Positions 44,531-53,734 of a stretch of DNA of 64,000 nucleotides are shown piece after piece. The DNA is from J054 sp965223095 (GTDB lineage Bacteria; Pseudomonadota; Gammaproteobacteria; Steroidobacterales; GCA-2729495), in NCBI GenBank assembly GCA_965223095.1, contig OZ244979.1:3224001-3288000 (forward strand), read 5' to 3'. The position numbers and the translations under genes are program-made. The number at the start of each line of letters is the position of its first letter. Within the stretch, counting starts at the first letter, position 1. The notes under the pieces are model-generated. The model was not told where the DNA came from. It did no database searches and worked only from the letters and a program-made list of their open reading frames with translations.

Positions 44531-45115
44531 TTAACGAGTACGCGAACCCATTCTTAATGCCACGCCCAAGGCACTGATAAACAGCCAAACGGCGGCAGGC
44601 ACCGGCACGACTTGCACGCCGACAAATTCAGGCATAAAGAATGCGTCCGTCGGCACCTTGTAGCCAAAGCTGCCGAGAAACGGCTCTACATCGTCGATGC
44701 CAATAAACGTACCTGTGCCTATGGAACCGACCACTGCAAACTGGAAACTACCGAGCACGGTATTCTCTGTAGAACTTTGGAAGCCCAATGAGACGCTACC
44801 CGAATTTTCCGTTACTGGAACCAGTTCCTGCGCCGGCGGATTGAAAATAAAGTTGGTAAAACTCAATTTGCTGTCGTCGAATGTGACCTGCAGCTCACCG
44901 AAATATTCATCACAGCGGGTGGCGGGATCGCCACCTATCTCGCAACCCACAGCAACGTCGCTGGCATCCAGCAACAAATCCACCGTGAGGCTGCCGCCCA
45001 CCGTTAACGACGAAGGCTGAGCTTGAAGGCTCACCGTGGCCGCACCCGCAGTCGCGGTCAGCAACAATAAGGCCGCCGCCACAAGTATCTTCCTATTCTT
45101 AACTAACTGAATCAT
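44531..45115 (-). CDS. PEP-CTERM protein with cohesin-like beta domain
   Basis: 194 residues from ATG 45115, which has AGGA eight bases upstream; a longer frame to ATG 45181 would put 22 polar residues before the signal peptide (KILVAAALLLLTATAGAA). The mature part (SLTVGGSLTVDLLLDASD, YFGELQVTFDDSKLSFTNF) resembles cohesin-like beta sandwiches. The C-terminus is a PEP-CTERM tag (VPVPAAVWLF, helix, basic RMGSRTR). Exosortase should process it. Directly downstream of the secreted protein at 45183. Confidence 0.82.
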   Translation of the reverse strand: MIQLVKNRKILVAAALLLLTATAGAATVSLQAQPSSLTVGGSLTVDLLLDASDVAVGCEIGGDPATRCDEYFGELQVTFDDSKLSFTNFIFNPPAQELVPVTENSGSVSLGFQSSTENTVLGSFQFAVVGSIGTGTFIGIDDVEPFLGSFGYKVPTDAFFMPEFVGVQVVPVPAAVWLFISALGVALRMGSRTR

Positions 45116-45182
45116 CGTATCGTCCTGATTACTAAACACACCCATTGATTGCGTCATCGGGGTCTTTAGCGATTCATCCATG

Positions 45183-46352
45183 TCAAAGCGGCGTTTCTAA
45201 GGCGAGGCCAACATCTTTGACTCGGCCCACGTCATCAAGGGTCACGTCAATGATATGGCCCACGCCGCGGCGCCCCTGTTCGCCCAGCAAGGCACCCTGC
45301 ACAAAACCGCCTTGCACATTGCTGGAAAAACTATCCGGATTGGAAATCAATTCGACGCCCCGCAATGAACCGGCGGCATCGAAACTGTAGTCTGGATTCA
45401 CCCAACTACCTGACCAATTGGGGTCGGTGCCGAAGTTAACCCTTATGGCCGCATTGGTTCGATTATCCACGGACATGGGACCGGCAAAGCTCAAACTACG
45501 CTGTACCGCAGAAGCGTTCAATGCGTCCAAATCAGCCTGACTGGTGGATTGCCCCCAAACGAAAAATCCTGATTCGGATTCTCCCGTGGCGACATTGCCG
45601 TTGCTCCAAGCATCCGCCGCCAAAGTGATGCTGCCGTCGGGCAAACGCAAAACCCGGGCCGCAACACGCGAACGTTGATCACCGTCGGCGCCGCGCACGA
45701 TTAGATTTTCTAAGCCGTCAGCCCGGGCCACAAAAATTGGCGACATGCCATTCACCGAATTGATGTCAGCATTGCCGTCACCGTTGGTATCGACCACAAA
45801 AAAACTGCCATCCGGGGCCAGTTCCAGCACCACAAATTCCGTGCCATCCGGTTCAGCATAACCGGTGGGCCCGTTGACCAGTGTGGCAAATCCGCAGGGT
45901 AATCCCGGCGTACAAACCACAATATCACCGCCGCCTTCCGGGTCGATCAAGTTGTTGGCAAAAATGGGTGACAGCTCGGGTCGTTCCTCCAAATCTACGG
46001 TATCGGCGAAATCAACGACCGGAATAACAGCACCTGCCGCGGGCGCGAGGGCACCCCAAGGGCCCCAGCAGTTCACCGAATTTGCCGCCGCCGCATCGGC
46101 GCAAGGATCTACGGCCGTCATCGCTTCGGCCGGTTCCGGCGCAACATCATCGGCGGACGCATCAGCCGGTGCCGTGGCCATGCGCTCGCGGCATCGATTC
46201 ACCAGTTCCGGCGGGACTGAATCAGGATCAGCCGCCCAACGATTCATGATGTCTTCACAATCACTCAGGGTCAGGGGGACATCGGCGCTGTAGCTGGGTG
46301 TCGCCACACCAAACACCAATAGGATTGCTAGCAAAGCCAGGAGATTTCTCAT
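45183..46352 (-). CDS. secreted protein, C-terminal part possibly TbpB-like beta-barrel
   Basis: 389 residues. Signal peptide 1-22 (LLALLAILLVFGVATPSYSA). A Cys-containing acidic stretch and an Ala/Pro/Asp-rich linker (~55-95) precede a beta-rich half. The last ~100 residues (FGTDPNWSGSWVNPDYSFD, NVQGGFVQGALLGEQG) resemble the small barrel domains of transferrin-binding-protein-like surface proteins, which is tentative. It lies upstream of and close to the PEP-CTERM gene at 44531, so they may share a transcript. The function is not known. Confidence 0.6.
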   Translation of the reverse strand: MRNLLALLAILLVFGVATPSYSADVPLTLSDCEDIMNRWAADPDSVPPELVNRCRERMATAPADASADDVAPEPAEAMTAVDPCADAAAANSVNCWGPWGALAPAAGAVIPVVDFADTVDLEERPELSPIFANNLIDPEGGGDIVVCTPGLPCGFATLVNGPTGYAEPDGTEFVVLELAPDGSFFVVDTNGDGNADINSVNGMSPIFVARADGLENLIVRGADGDQRSRVAARVLRLPDGSITLAADAWSNGNVATGESESGFFVWGQSTSQADLDALNASAVQRSLSFAGPMSVDNRTNAAIRVNFGTDPNWSGSWVNPDYSFDAAGSLRGVELISNPDSFSSNVQGGFVQGALLGEQGRRGVGHIIDVTLDDVGRVKDVGLALETPL

Positions 46353-47041
46353 GCAAATTCTTCTTATTATTATGTTGGATCTGCTGGCCTCAGCTTTGGA
46401 TGCCCCAGGCCAACAAAATCTTGTTAGCGCATTCTACTATGCCATGGCTGCCGAGCCGGCTACTGCGTCACACTTTTCGAATAACTCGTCCAAGTTCCGC
46501 GATTCACTTGGCCATCGGCCCGCACGGTGCTAGTTCAGTGGCAATAGTAAGGCCTCTACCAATAAGCCTCGCAGCGAATAAAATAACTTTACATAATCTT
46601 CAAGATTTCCGGGCCAAAGGCGTGGATGGCAACGCATGATTCAAAACGGCGCGAATCCGCGCAAATTAGACCAAATATAGGAACATTCTGATATTCGGCC
46701 GGTTTTGCCGATGAGTGGCAACTGATCAGGTGATATTGGCTTAGCTGCAAGCGCTGTATTGCAGCAAAAGACCTGCCATCTCCTGCCCTGCGGCCGTCAT
46801 CAACTGGCAAAACGCAGGGAGCACCACACCGAAATCGAGCTCAGTCCGGCCGTCAATTTTTCGACAAAAGCGCAACAAAAATACAAGATCGGTGAAATTG
46901 CGTCATTTCACGGTTGTAAAGTCACAACAGTCATGCTGTAGTAGCGGCTGATTGGCGGGCTTGTGCGCTATAAACGTCGATCAATTTACGGAAATGCCAT
47001 CGCTGGTTGTGGTGATGGCCTGGGTTATTGAGGGAACAAAT
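46353..47041. other. non-coding stretch upstream of the OmpA gene
   Basis: About 690 bases between two divergent genes. No gene was recognised in either strand. Two tandem inverted repeats lie near its right end and are listed separately. Confidence 0.5.
46892..46928. promoter_or_regulatory. two tandem inverted repeats upstream of the OmpA gene
   Basis: GTGAAAT and ATTTCAC (46892-46911) enclose 6 bases, and GTTGT and ACAAC (46913-46928) enclose 6 bases. Both have the shape of operators for dimeric regulators; the second loosely recalls CRP half-sites but with wrong spacing. They are 114-150 bases before the OmpA start. The regulator is unknown. Confidence 0.35.
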
Positions 47042-48322
47042 ATGAATATTGTTGCGGGCGCGAAGCGCGCTTTTTGCGTGGGCGCCATCTTGTTATTTGC
47101 TGGGACGTCAATCCAAGCCAGCGAACAGGACGGCGAATTTTATTTTGGCGCCATGGGCACCTACATCGGTGCGGATAGCGACCGCCGGGTCGACGACGAA
47201 GTCGCGGGTGGCCAGATCGAGTTCGGCTATGCCTTGAGCGAACACTTCAACTGGGAAGTCGACGGTCAATGGCTAGAACTGACCGGCGATCCTGGTTTTC
47301 CTGACGTTGATCAATGGTCAATTTCGACCAACTTGATGAATATCTACAACCGGGCCGGACGCTTCTCGCCCTACTTACTGGCGGGACTGGGTTGGGTCAA
47401 CACCGATCCCAAGGGCTTTGATGGCGATGACAATTTGCAGCTAAAAGGCGGCGTTGGACTGCTCACGGATCTGTTTAACGACCGTTGGACGCTGCGCACC
47501 GAAGCGCTGGCCCGTTGGGAGGACTTGCGCGGCGGCAATGCCACAGACCTGCTAGTTAACGTTGGCCTGCAATATGCCTTCGCGCTGGGCTCAGGCGGTT
47601 CACGCGTGGTGGATGCTGACGGCGACGGTATTGCCGACGACATTGATCGCTGCCCCGGTACGCGCTTGGGCGTTGCCGTTGATCAATACGGCTGCGCAAA
47701 AATGGCCGACAGCGATGGCGACGGCGTGTCAGATGACAAAGATGCCTGCGCTAACACACCTGCCGGCGTTAAGGTCGATGCCCGTGGCTGCCCCATGGAC
47801 AGCGATGGCGACGGCGTATCGGATGATCGCGATGACTGCCCCAACACCGTCGCGGGCGCCAAGGTTAACGATCGCGGTTGTGAAATGGATGGTGATGGCG
47901 ACGGCGTTGTGGATCGTTTAGATCGTTGCGCAAACACCAAGGCTGGCGTTGCCGTTGATGTCTACGGCTGCGAAATTAAGGAAGAAATTCGCTTGCCGGG
48001 TGTTAACTTTGAGACCAACTCGGATCAGCTGGTTAGCACCGCAGCTAGCGTGCTTAACGATGCTGCGAGAACACTAGAGAAGAATCCGAGCCTGGTGGTC
48101 GAAGTCGCCGGTCACACCGATAGCGACGGGGATGCGGGTTACAACCAAAACCTGTCCGAGCGACGAGCCAACACCGTGCGTCAGTACCTGATTGATCGAG
48201 GCGTTGATGCATCACGCTTGAGTTCACGCGGTTATGGCGAAACCCAACCGGTTGCGGATAACGTAACCGCGGAAGGTAAGGCGGCGAATCGCCGCGTCGT
48301 GCTGCGAGTCATTAGCCGCTAG
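47042..48322 (+). CDS. OmpA-family outer-membrane protein with thrombospondin type 3 repeats
   Basis: 426 residues from ATG 47042, preceded by GAGGGA; an ORF start at 46952 is not credible. Signal peptide ~1-25. Residues ~26-180 form an eight-stranded beta-barrel. About four calcium-binding TSP3-type repeats (DSDGDGVSDDKDAC and similar) span ~195-305. The OmpA peptidoglycan-binding domain (LPGVNFETNS, VEVAGHTDSDGD, NLSERRANTVRQYL) closes the chain. It should anchor the outer membrane to peptidoglycan. Confidence 0.95.
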   Translation: MNIVAGAKRAFCVGAILLFAGTSIQASEQDGEFYFGAMGTYIGADSDRRVDDEVAGGQIEFGYALSEHFNWEVDGQWLELTGDPGFPDVDQWSISTNLMNIYNRAGRFSPYLLAGLGWVNTDPKGFDGDDNLQLKGGVGLLTDLFNDRWTLRTEALARWEDLRGGNATDLLVNVGLQYAFALGSGGSRVVDADGDGIADDIDRCPGTRLGVAVDQYGCAKMADSDGDGVSDDKDACANTPAGVKVDARGCPMDSDGDGVSDDRDDCPNTVAGAKVNDRGCEMDGDGDGVVDRLDRCANTKAGVAVDVYGCEIKEEIRLPGVNFETNSDQLVSTAASVLNDAARTLEKNPSLVVEVAGHTDSDGDAGYNQNLSERRANTVRQYLIDRGVDASRLSSRGYGETQPVADNVTAEGKAANRRVVLRVISR

Positions 48323-48341
48323 TTAACAGCGGACTTTATAG

Positions 48342-48376
48342 CGGGCAGGTTCTAGACTAGGGCCTGCCCGTTTTTT
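48342..48376 (+). terminator. rho-independent terminator of the OmpA gene
   Basis: CGGGCAGG (48342-48349) and CCTGCCCG (48363-48370) form an 8-bp stem followed directly by six T residues. Confidence 0.9.
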
Positions 48377-48957
48377 ATTGCGGGTTTTCTGGACATGTCT
48401 GTTCATCCTTACTCGTGGGGTAGGCGGCGAGTTGGCTCACTGATGGCTGCGTCGACTCGTCTTGGTCGCCTAACGGAAATAGATGAACCGACAGCTTAGG
48501 CCACGCGACGAGAGCCCGAATCTAATTGGCCTCTCGCGGTTCTCAGCGCTCAGTGACGAATGCGCTGGACAAAAAATTTCTACCGCTAGGCGTTAGCACA
48601 ATAGGAGCTTGCGCGGGATTTCATTCGTGCAGCAAAAATCACCCTACGAATAGTGAGTTTAGGGTACGGCAGATGTTCAACAAGTGAAGCGCAGCCAACA
48701 ATATTGAATACACATAATTGGCAGCACCTAGAATGGCGCCATCCACACCCCCGCCTGCAGGACAGCAATCCTGATATAGAGGCCAAGCCGCTTAGACCGC
48801 ACACCTCTTTAGCATAGCCGCGCAAGATAAGTGGACCGCCATCCGGCCATATTCTGGACACGACGGCCCAAGCTTGGGCCATACCCAGTGGCTATTTCTT
48901 ATAATAGCGTTCGAACCTATGTCGACATCGGCGGATTCGCCGCGGGAGAATGTTTCG
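48377..48957. other. intergenic stretch without recognised gene
   Basis: About 580 bases. Short minus-strand frames have no domains. It presumably contains the promoter of the Rieske gene. Confidence 0.45.
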
Positions 48958-50100
48958 ATGTTCATCAACAACTGGTATGTCGCCGCGATAGCAAATGACA
49001 TTGGCGAAAAACCACAAAGAATTCGAATGCTAGCCAGCGACTTTGTTTTGTTTCGCGACGACACACAGCGCATTCATTGCCTCAGCGACCTCTGCGTACA
49101 TCGCGGTGCGCCACTATCCCTTGGCGAGTGTCAAGACGGCAAGATCGCTTGCCCTCAACACGGTTGGCTGTTCAATGGCGACGGCCAGTGCACATTGATT
49201 CCAGCCGGGACTAAAACGCCCACGCAACCGCCTAAGCGGGCTCGCGTACCCGCCTATCCCGTGGAAGAAAAATACGGCTTAGTCTTTGTTTTCCTCGGCG
49301 ATCTGGCCAATGACGAACGACCGGCCATACCCGACATCATGCCCGAATGGGACTCCGGCGACTGGCACAAAGATGTCATTCCTCGCAAGAAGGATGTCAG
49401 CTATTTACGAATGGCCGAGAATTATAACGATCCTTGTCACGTTCATTACATTCATGAGTTCGCCAAATGGCTGCCCAAAGGTGTGACCATCGTTGATTAT
49501 GAACTCACGGACCGCTACGTGAAAGCCTGGCATGCCGCTTGGGATGCGGACGGTAATTTCAGCGATAGCGCTGGCCTGATGATGGAATATAACGTAATCA
49601 GTTGTGTGTCGCGTAATACCAACTATCAGCCCGACTATCCGCCGCAGATCGTGACCGCCTATGTCACGCCCATTGATGATTACAACACCCAAATTCATAT
49701 GGTCATCTTGATGCCCAAGAACGAATCAACCGCTCTTGATGGCAGCAACGTGCGGGGCGCCAGCGTCCAAGAACATGAACAGATGGTCGCAATGACTCGC
49801 GATACGGTCATGGATGAAGACTATGTGGTGCTGAAGGAAACCCGCCCGCGCCAAGCGGCCTCACCCACGGAAGAACTGCTGGTCGATGCCGACAGAACCC
49901 TTGCACAGGTCCGCAAAATGACTTTGGACTACGGCGAGCAATACGGCGACATTGATTCTGCGGCACTCCAGGAATTGGAGGGCAAGCATATCCGCGTCAT
50001 TCCCTGTCCGGGACATAAGCAGAATCCGAAAAACTGGGTGCACAAGACGGTACCATTACGACCGAGTAATTCCCGCGCAAGTCTGCAGGCCGCCGGATAG
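48958..50100 (+). CDS. Rieske [2Fe-2S] non-heme iron oxygenase, oxygenase component
   Basis: 380 residues from ATG 48958, which has GGGAGA upstream; an extension to 48874 would add 28 unlikely residues. Rieske ligands are Cys46/His48 (DLCVHRG) and Cys65/His68 (ACPQHGW). The iron site shows Asp158 with His161, His163 or His166 (NYNDPCHVHYIHEF). It is paralogous to the oxygenase at 23886. The adjacent FMN dehydrogenase, UbiD relic, CMD protein and nitrilase suggest a role in xenobiotic or aromatic turnover. Confidence 0.9.
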   Translation: MFINNWYVAAIANDIGEKPQRIRMLASDFVLFRDDTQRIHCLSDLCVHRGAPLSLGECQDGKIACPQHGWLFNGDGQCTLIPAGTKTPTQPPKRARVPAYPVEEKYGLVFVFLGDLANDERPAIPDIMPEWDSGDWHKDVIPRKKDVSYLRMAENYNDPCHVHYIHEFAKWLPKGVTIVDYELTDRYVKAWHAAWDADGNFSDSAGLMMEYNVISCVSRNTNYQPDYPPQIVTAYVTPIDDYNTQIHMVILMPKNESTALDGSNVRGASVQEHEQMVAMTRDTVMDEDYVVLKETRPRQAASPTEELLVDADRTLAQVRKMTLDYGEQYGDIDSAALQELEGKHIRVIPCPGHKQNPKNWVHKTVPLRPSNSRASLQAAG

Positions 50101-50444
50101 GCCACGGGGGACCAAAGTCGCCATTTGATAGAGGCTGACCTGTGGATCTGCGATAAACGACTTGCTACCGATCGTAAACTTTCTAATCCATGCAGCTACT
50201 CGACGGCAGATGTTCGGGAGCAAAAGCTTATCGACGCAGGGGTGACCGGATCACTTTATTAACCGACGCTCCAGCAGCGGCCACGCATGCCGATGTTCCG
50301 CGCAGTCAATTCGGCGACTAGCGAGCACCGGATTTGCTTGGACAATTTGAGTGACTGAGTCAATGCCTGCGTCGCAACGAGGCTAAAGTAAACGCCTGAA
50401 GGCAGGCAGCTCACCGACATACTAGAAACAATCGCCAGCTAAGT
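50101..50444. other. intergenic stretch with a coding-like open frame
   Basis: About 344 bases. Right after the Rieske stop, the same frame stays open for about 53 codons (to ~50262) with protein-like composition (LWICDKRL, ADVREQKLIDAG), which may be debris of a lost gene. I could not identify it. The remainder is featureless. Confidence 0.35.
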
Positions 50445-51614
50445 ATGGAACACCGAAAACTCTCAAAGTGCATCAATATCTGGGACCTTCGCAATGCGGC
50501 CCACGCAGCGCTGCCGTCACCGATCCTCGGCTATCTAGAAGGCGGTGCCGATGATGAATACACCCTGGCACGCAACAACGAAGCGTTTAGCGACTACGAA
50601 CTGATCCCGCGATTTCTCACGGATGTGAGTGAAGTCGATACGCGTACCACAGTACTGGGTTCGGACGTGGATTTTCCGGTGCTGTTGGCACCCACGGGTA
50701 TGTCGCGACTTTTTCATCCCGATGCCGAACTCGCCGTGGCCAGAGCAGCAGAGAAATCCGGCACCCTGTATTGCTTATCCACGGTCGCCACGGAAAGCAT
50801 CGAAACCGTCGCCGCCGCGGCAACCGGAGCAAAGATGTTCCAAGTCTATGTTCTCAAAGATCATGGCCTGAATACTGAATTCATTGAACGAGCCAGAGCT
50901 GCAAGCTATCAAGCACTATGCCTTACCGTCGACGTGCCGGCTGGTGGAAATCGCGAACAGGATTTCAGAACGGGTATGTCCATGCCACCCCGCTTTCCGT
51001 GGCGCAGCAAACTGAGCTTCCTACGGCATCCGGCCTGGAGCCTTGGCCGCTTAGCCGGGCCGGCTTTCGACTTGCCCAATGTCAGCAATCATCTGGGTAA
51101 AGAGTTTTCCGGAATTTCTGAACGGCTCGGCTATATCTTCCAACAATTCGATGCCACCGTGACCTGGGACGATGCACAAGCAATGATTACGCAGTGGAAC
51201 GGTGAGTTTGCCATCAAGGGCATCTTATCCGTTGAAGACGCGAAACGAGCCGTCGCTATTGGCGCAACGGCTGTTATTGTTTCCAATCATGGGGGACGTC
51301 AGCTGGATGCTGTGCCCGCCACTATCGACTGTCTAGAAGAGATAGTCGACGCGGTCGGCGATCAAGCAGAAGTTATCATCGATGGCGGCATACGCCGGGG
51401 TACCGATGTACTGAAGGCCATGGCTCTGGGTGCCAGCGCGTGCATGATCGGACGTCCTTATCTTTACGGTCTTGCCGCAGCCGGAGAAGCGGGCGTTAGC
51501 CACGCGCTTAAGATTCTGCATGAGGAGATCAAACGAGACCTTGCCTTAATCGGTTGCCGAAAGCTTACCGAATTAGACACGTCTTTTATTCGTCACCGTA
51601 TGAAAGCCCATTAG
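50445..51614 (+). CDS. FMN-dependent alpha-hydroxy-acid dehydrogenase (lactate dehydrogenase/glycolate oxidase-like)
   Basis: 389 residues from ATG 50445. The TIM-barrel family signature SNHGGRQLDAVPATID is present, with active-site elements YLEGGADDEYT, LAPTGMSRLFHPDAE, FQVYVLKDH, LTVDVPAGGNRE and IKGILSVEDAKRA. It oxidises an L-2-hydroxy acid to a keto acid. The C-terminus (LIGCRKLTELD) matches L-lactate or mandelate dehydrogenases. It may be soluble, lacking the insert that anchors some members. Confidence 0.92.
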   Translation: MEHRKLSKCINIWDLRNAAHAALPSPILGYLEGGADDEYTLARNNEAFSDYELIPRFLTDVSEVDTRTTVLGSDVDFPVLLAPTGMSRLFHPDAELAVARAAEKSGTLYCLSTVATESIETVAAAATGAKMFQVYVLKDHGLNTEFIERARAASYQALCLTVDVPAGGNREQDFRTGMSMPPRFPWRSKLSFLRHPAWSLGRLAGPAFDLPNVSNHLGKEFSGISERLGYIFQQFDATVTWDDAQAMITQWNGEFAIKGILSVEDAKRAVAIGATAVIVSNHGGRQLDAVPATIDCLEEIVDAVGDQAEVIIDGGIRRGTDVLKAMALGASACMIGRPYLYGLAAAGEAGVSHALKILHEEIKRDLALIGCRKLTELDTSFIRHRMKAH

Positions 51615-51644
51615 TGTTGTCATTGCCGTGGCTCAATCCCCGCA

Positions 51645-51938
51645 GTGGTCGTGCTTCCCTTAAACGTCGACCCCTATGACCTAAGCAGCGTGGAATGGGC
51701 CATCATGACTCGTGTGCAACCGGTTGCCGACACCGTGATGAATCCTGCCGGACAAGCCTTCGTGGACGACCCCTCGGCACCGATGACGCCAGCCGGCTTT
51801 CCCGCGGTGTCTGAACAAGTGGGCATCGATGCCACCATCAAAGTGCCGGAACGACATAGTGAATACCGTGAAGTCAGCCAAGCGGACCCAGATGATGTCG
51901 CTCGAATCGCCGCACTCATGGCACCACTATTGCGATAG
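51645..51938 (+). pseudogene. orphan C-terminal fragment of a UbiD-family decarboxylase
   Basis: 97 codons that closely track the last ~100 residues of UbiD: VEWAIMTRVQPVADTVM corresponds to VIWAITTRMDPARDTVL, and VGIDATIKVPE corresponds to the MGLDATNKWPGE block. UbiD enzymes are ~480-500 residues and use prenylated FMN, whose binding parts are absent here. The upstream DNA is occupied by the hydroxy-acid dehydrogenase (stop at 51614), so the rest of the gene is gone. It is probably non-functional. It could be translated from GTG 51645, but no ribosome-binding site is visible. Confidence 0.82.
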
Positions 51939-51968
51939 GCCGTGTGCGGATGCGACCCAGTCCCCGGC

Positions 51969-52541
51969 CTAGTTCGAGGGCAAGTCGCTAACGGCCCGCT
52001 TGATATCTTCAAGGCCGGTCTCCGCAATAGGCACTTCTTCGGGTTCAATCTCAAACGTCGCGCAAATTTGGCTCACCATAGTGTAAACGCCAATCACTAC
52101 GGATAATTCAATCAGCTCTGCAGTGCTCATGGTCTTTTCCACGGCATGGAAGGTCTCAGCGCTGGCCGCACCAGTATCGATCACCTCATCGACGAATTGG
52201 ATAATCAACCGCTCTTGCCTGTTAAACAAATCGCTATCAGTATCGGATAACACAGCCTCAATACGATCATGCTGCATGCCAATCACGCGAGCCGCTCGCT
52301 TGTGATTAAACACTTCATAGTCGCTGTTGAGCCGATAGCCGACGCGTAGAATCGCGATTTCCCGCAACTCGGCGTCCAGCGAGCCATTGTTTAAATAGGC
52401 GCTAAACACGCGAGTCAATGGCTGAAACATCGAAGGACTGCCGGCCAGCAATCTGGATATGTTGAGCTGCGGCAAGCTTTCCAAGAATTTTCGATCTGCG
52501 GCGGGCAGTGTCGCGGGATCAGGATAGGGAATGCGTGGCAA
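51969..52541 (-). CDS. carboxymuconolactone-decarboxylase (CMD/AhpD-fold) family protein
   Basis: 190 residues from TTG 52541, which has a perfect AAAGGAG six bases upstream; an ATG further up (52589) is the longer option. LDAELREIAILRVGYRLNSDYEVFNHKRAA is the CMD helix pair, but the CxxC of peroxidase-type members is missing. Function as a decarboxylase or a hydroperoxidase is open. It follows the nitrilase gene by ~50 bases on the same strand, so they form an operon. Confidence 0.85.
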   Translation of the reverse strand: MPRIPYPDPATLPAADRKFLESLPQLNISRLLAGSPSMFQPLTRVFSAYLNNGSLDAELREIAILRVGYRLNSDYEVFNHKRAARVIGMQHDRIEAVLSDTDSDLFNRQERLIIQFVDEVIDTGAASAETFHAVEKTMSTAELIELSVVIGVYTMVSQICATFEIEPEEVPIAETGLEDIKRAVSDLPSN

Positions 52542-52592
52542 ACGAAACTCCTTTAGCGCGACATTGTGAATCCCGACCATTAAAAGCAATAA

Positions 52593-53672
52593 TTATCGCG
52601 TCGGCCGCTTCCAGATACCTTTTTCAAAAACGCGTTCAACGGCCTCACGCACCACCGAATCGTTCGGTGCATGCTTCAACGGCGGTTGATCCAGGCAACG
52701 GTTCTTTTCATACATGGCTTGATCGTAAATTAAGCGGTATTGCTCCGTACGCAAATCTTTCAACCAATTGCCCCACATCGTGGACTCACGGTATTGACGC
52801 AATGCTTCGACATTTATGATGGCGCCGGCATAGGATGCCGCACCACCCGATGCGTGGTTGGCGATCATACGCCCCTGATAATCCACGATCATGGATTGTC
52901 CGCCGAACATATCCAGGGGAAAAGCGCTTTCACCCGAAGGCGCATAACCGGCTGGGTTAGGCGAAACCAGGTAACAGGTATTGTCCAAGGCACGGGCACG
53001 ATTCTGTACTTCCCACAGACCGTTGGACACATAAGGCTCGGGATAGCTCGGCCGGTAGATTAGTTCCGCGCCATTCATCGCCAAGCCGCGCGCGGTCTCG
53101 GGGAAACTACCCTCCATGCAGATCAGGCAGCCGATGCGTCCGATGGCTGTGTCCGTCACGGGGAAAAACGCATCCAAGCCCTCCCCGTACAGTTCTATCC
53201 AACGATCCCATAAGTCGTGCGGAACGGTGGAATGCTCGCGCGCAAACACCTGCAACTTGTAGTGTTTATGAATGACCTCGCCTTGCGGATCGATCACAAA
53301 GGCACAATTGAAGAACCGCTCGGGAAATTCGGGATGCGTGACTTTGGCTTGCGCAATGATAAATGCGTCTAGTCCGCGTGCGAGATCACCGAGAAATTTG
53401 GTTTCCTTACCGGGTATATCAATCGCCAAGCGTTTAATGTAATCAACGTGATCCCAATCGAAGATTTCATCCGTAAAGCCCTGCAGCGCGCCTTCGGGAA
53501 TCGCATACAAGCGGACTGGTAGTTCGATTTCCGTAACATTCTTCGCCGCAAAGGCGAGTTCTGCAATATGATCGAGATTGCGCTGCATGTCACCGCGCTC
53601 CAGTGCGCCCACCATCATCGGCTGTAACGCTAATGCCATGTACTGGTCTACGGGCTTGTTATTGGTGGTCAT
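52593..53672 (-). CDS. nitrilase/aliphatic-amidase superfamily hydrolase
   Basis: 359 residues from ATG 53672, with AGGAAAA upstream. The catalytic triad is visible: Glu60 (AIPEGAL), Lys139 (HKHYKLQV) and Cys185 (GCLICMEGSF). GRIGCLICMEG and RPSYPEPY are typical of amidase-like members with a longer C-terminus. It would cut an amide or nitrile. It is upstream of the CMD protein gene and downstream of the acyl-CoA synthetase relic. Confidence 0.9.
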   Translation of the reverse strand: MTTNNKPVDQYMALALQPMMVGALERGDMQRNLDHIAELAFAAKNVTEIELPVRLYAIPEGALQGFTDEIFDWDHVDYIKRLAIDIPGKETKFLGDLARGLDAFIIAQAKVTHPEFPERFFNCAFVIDPQGEVIHKHYKLQVFAREHSTVPHDLWDRWIELYGEGLDAFFPVTDTAIGRIGCLICMEGSFPETARGLAMNGAELIYRPSYPEPYVSNGLWEVQNRARALDNTCYLVSPNPAGYAPSGESAFPLDMFGGQSMIVDYQGRMIANHASGGAASYAGAIINVEALRQYRESTMWGNWLKDLRTEQYRLIYDQAMYEKNRCLDQPPLKHAPNDSVVREAVERVFEKGIWKRPTR

Positions 53673-53734
53673 TTTTCCTGCATCTCCTGAATTTCACGAC
53701 CCAGAAACAGCTGTACTTGATCACGTCAATCAAC

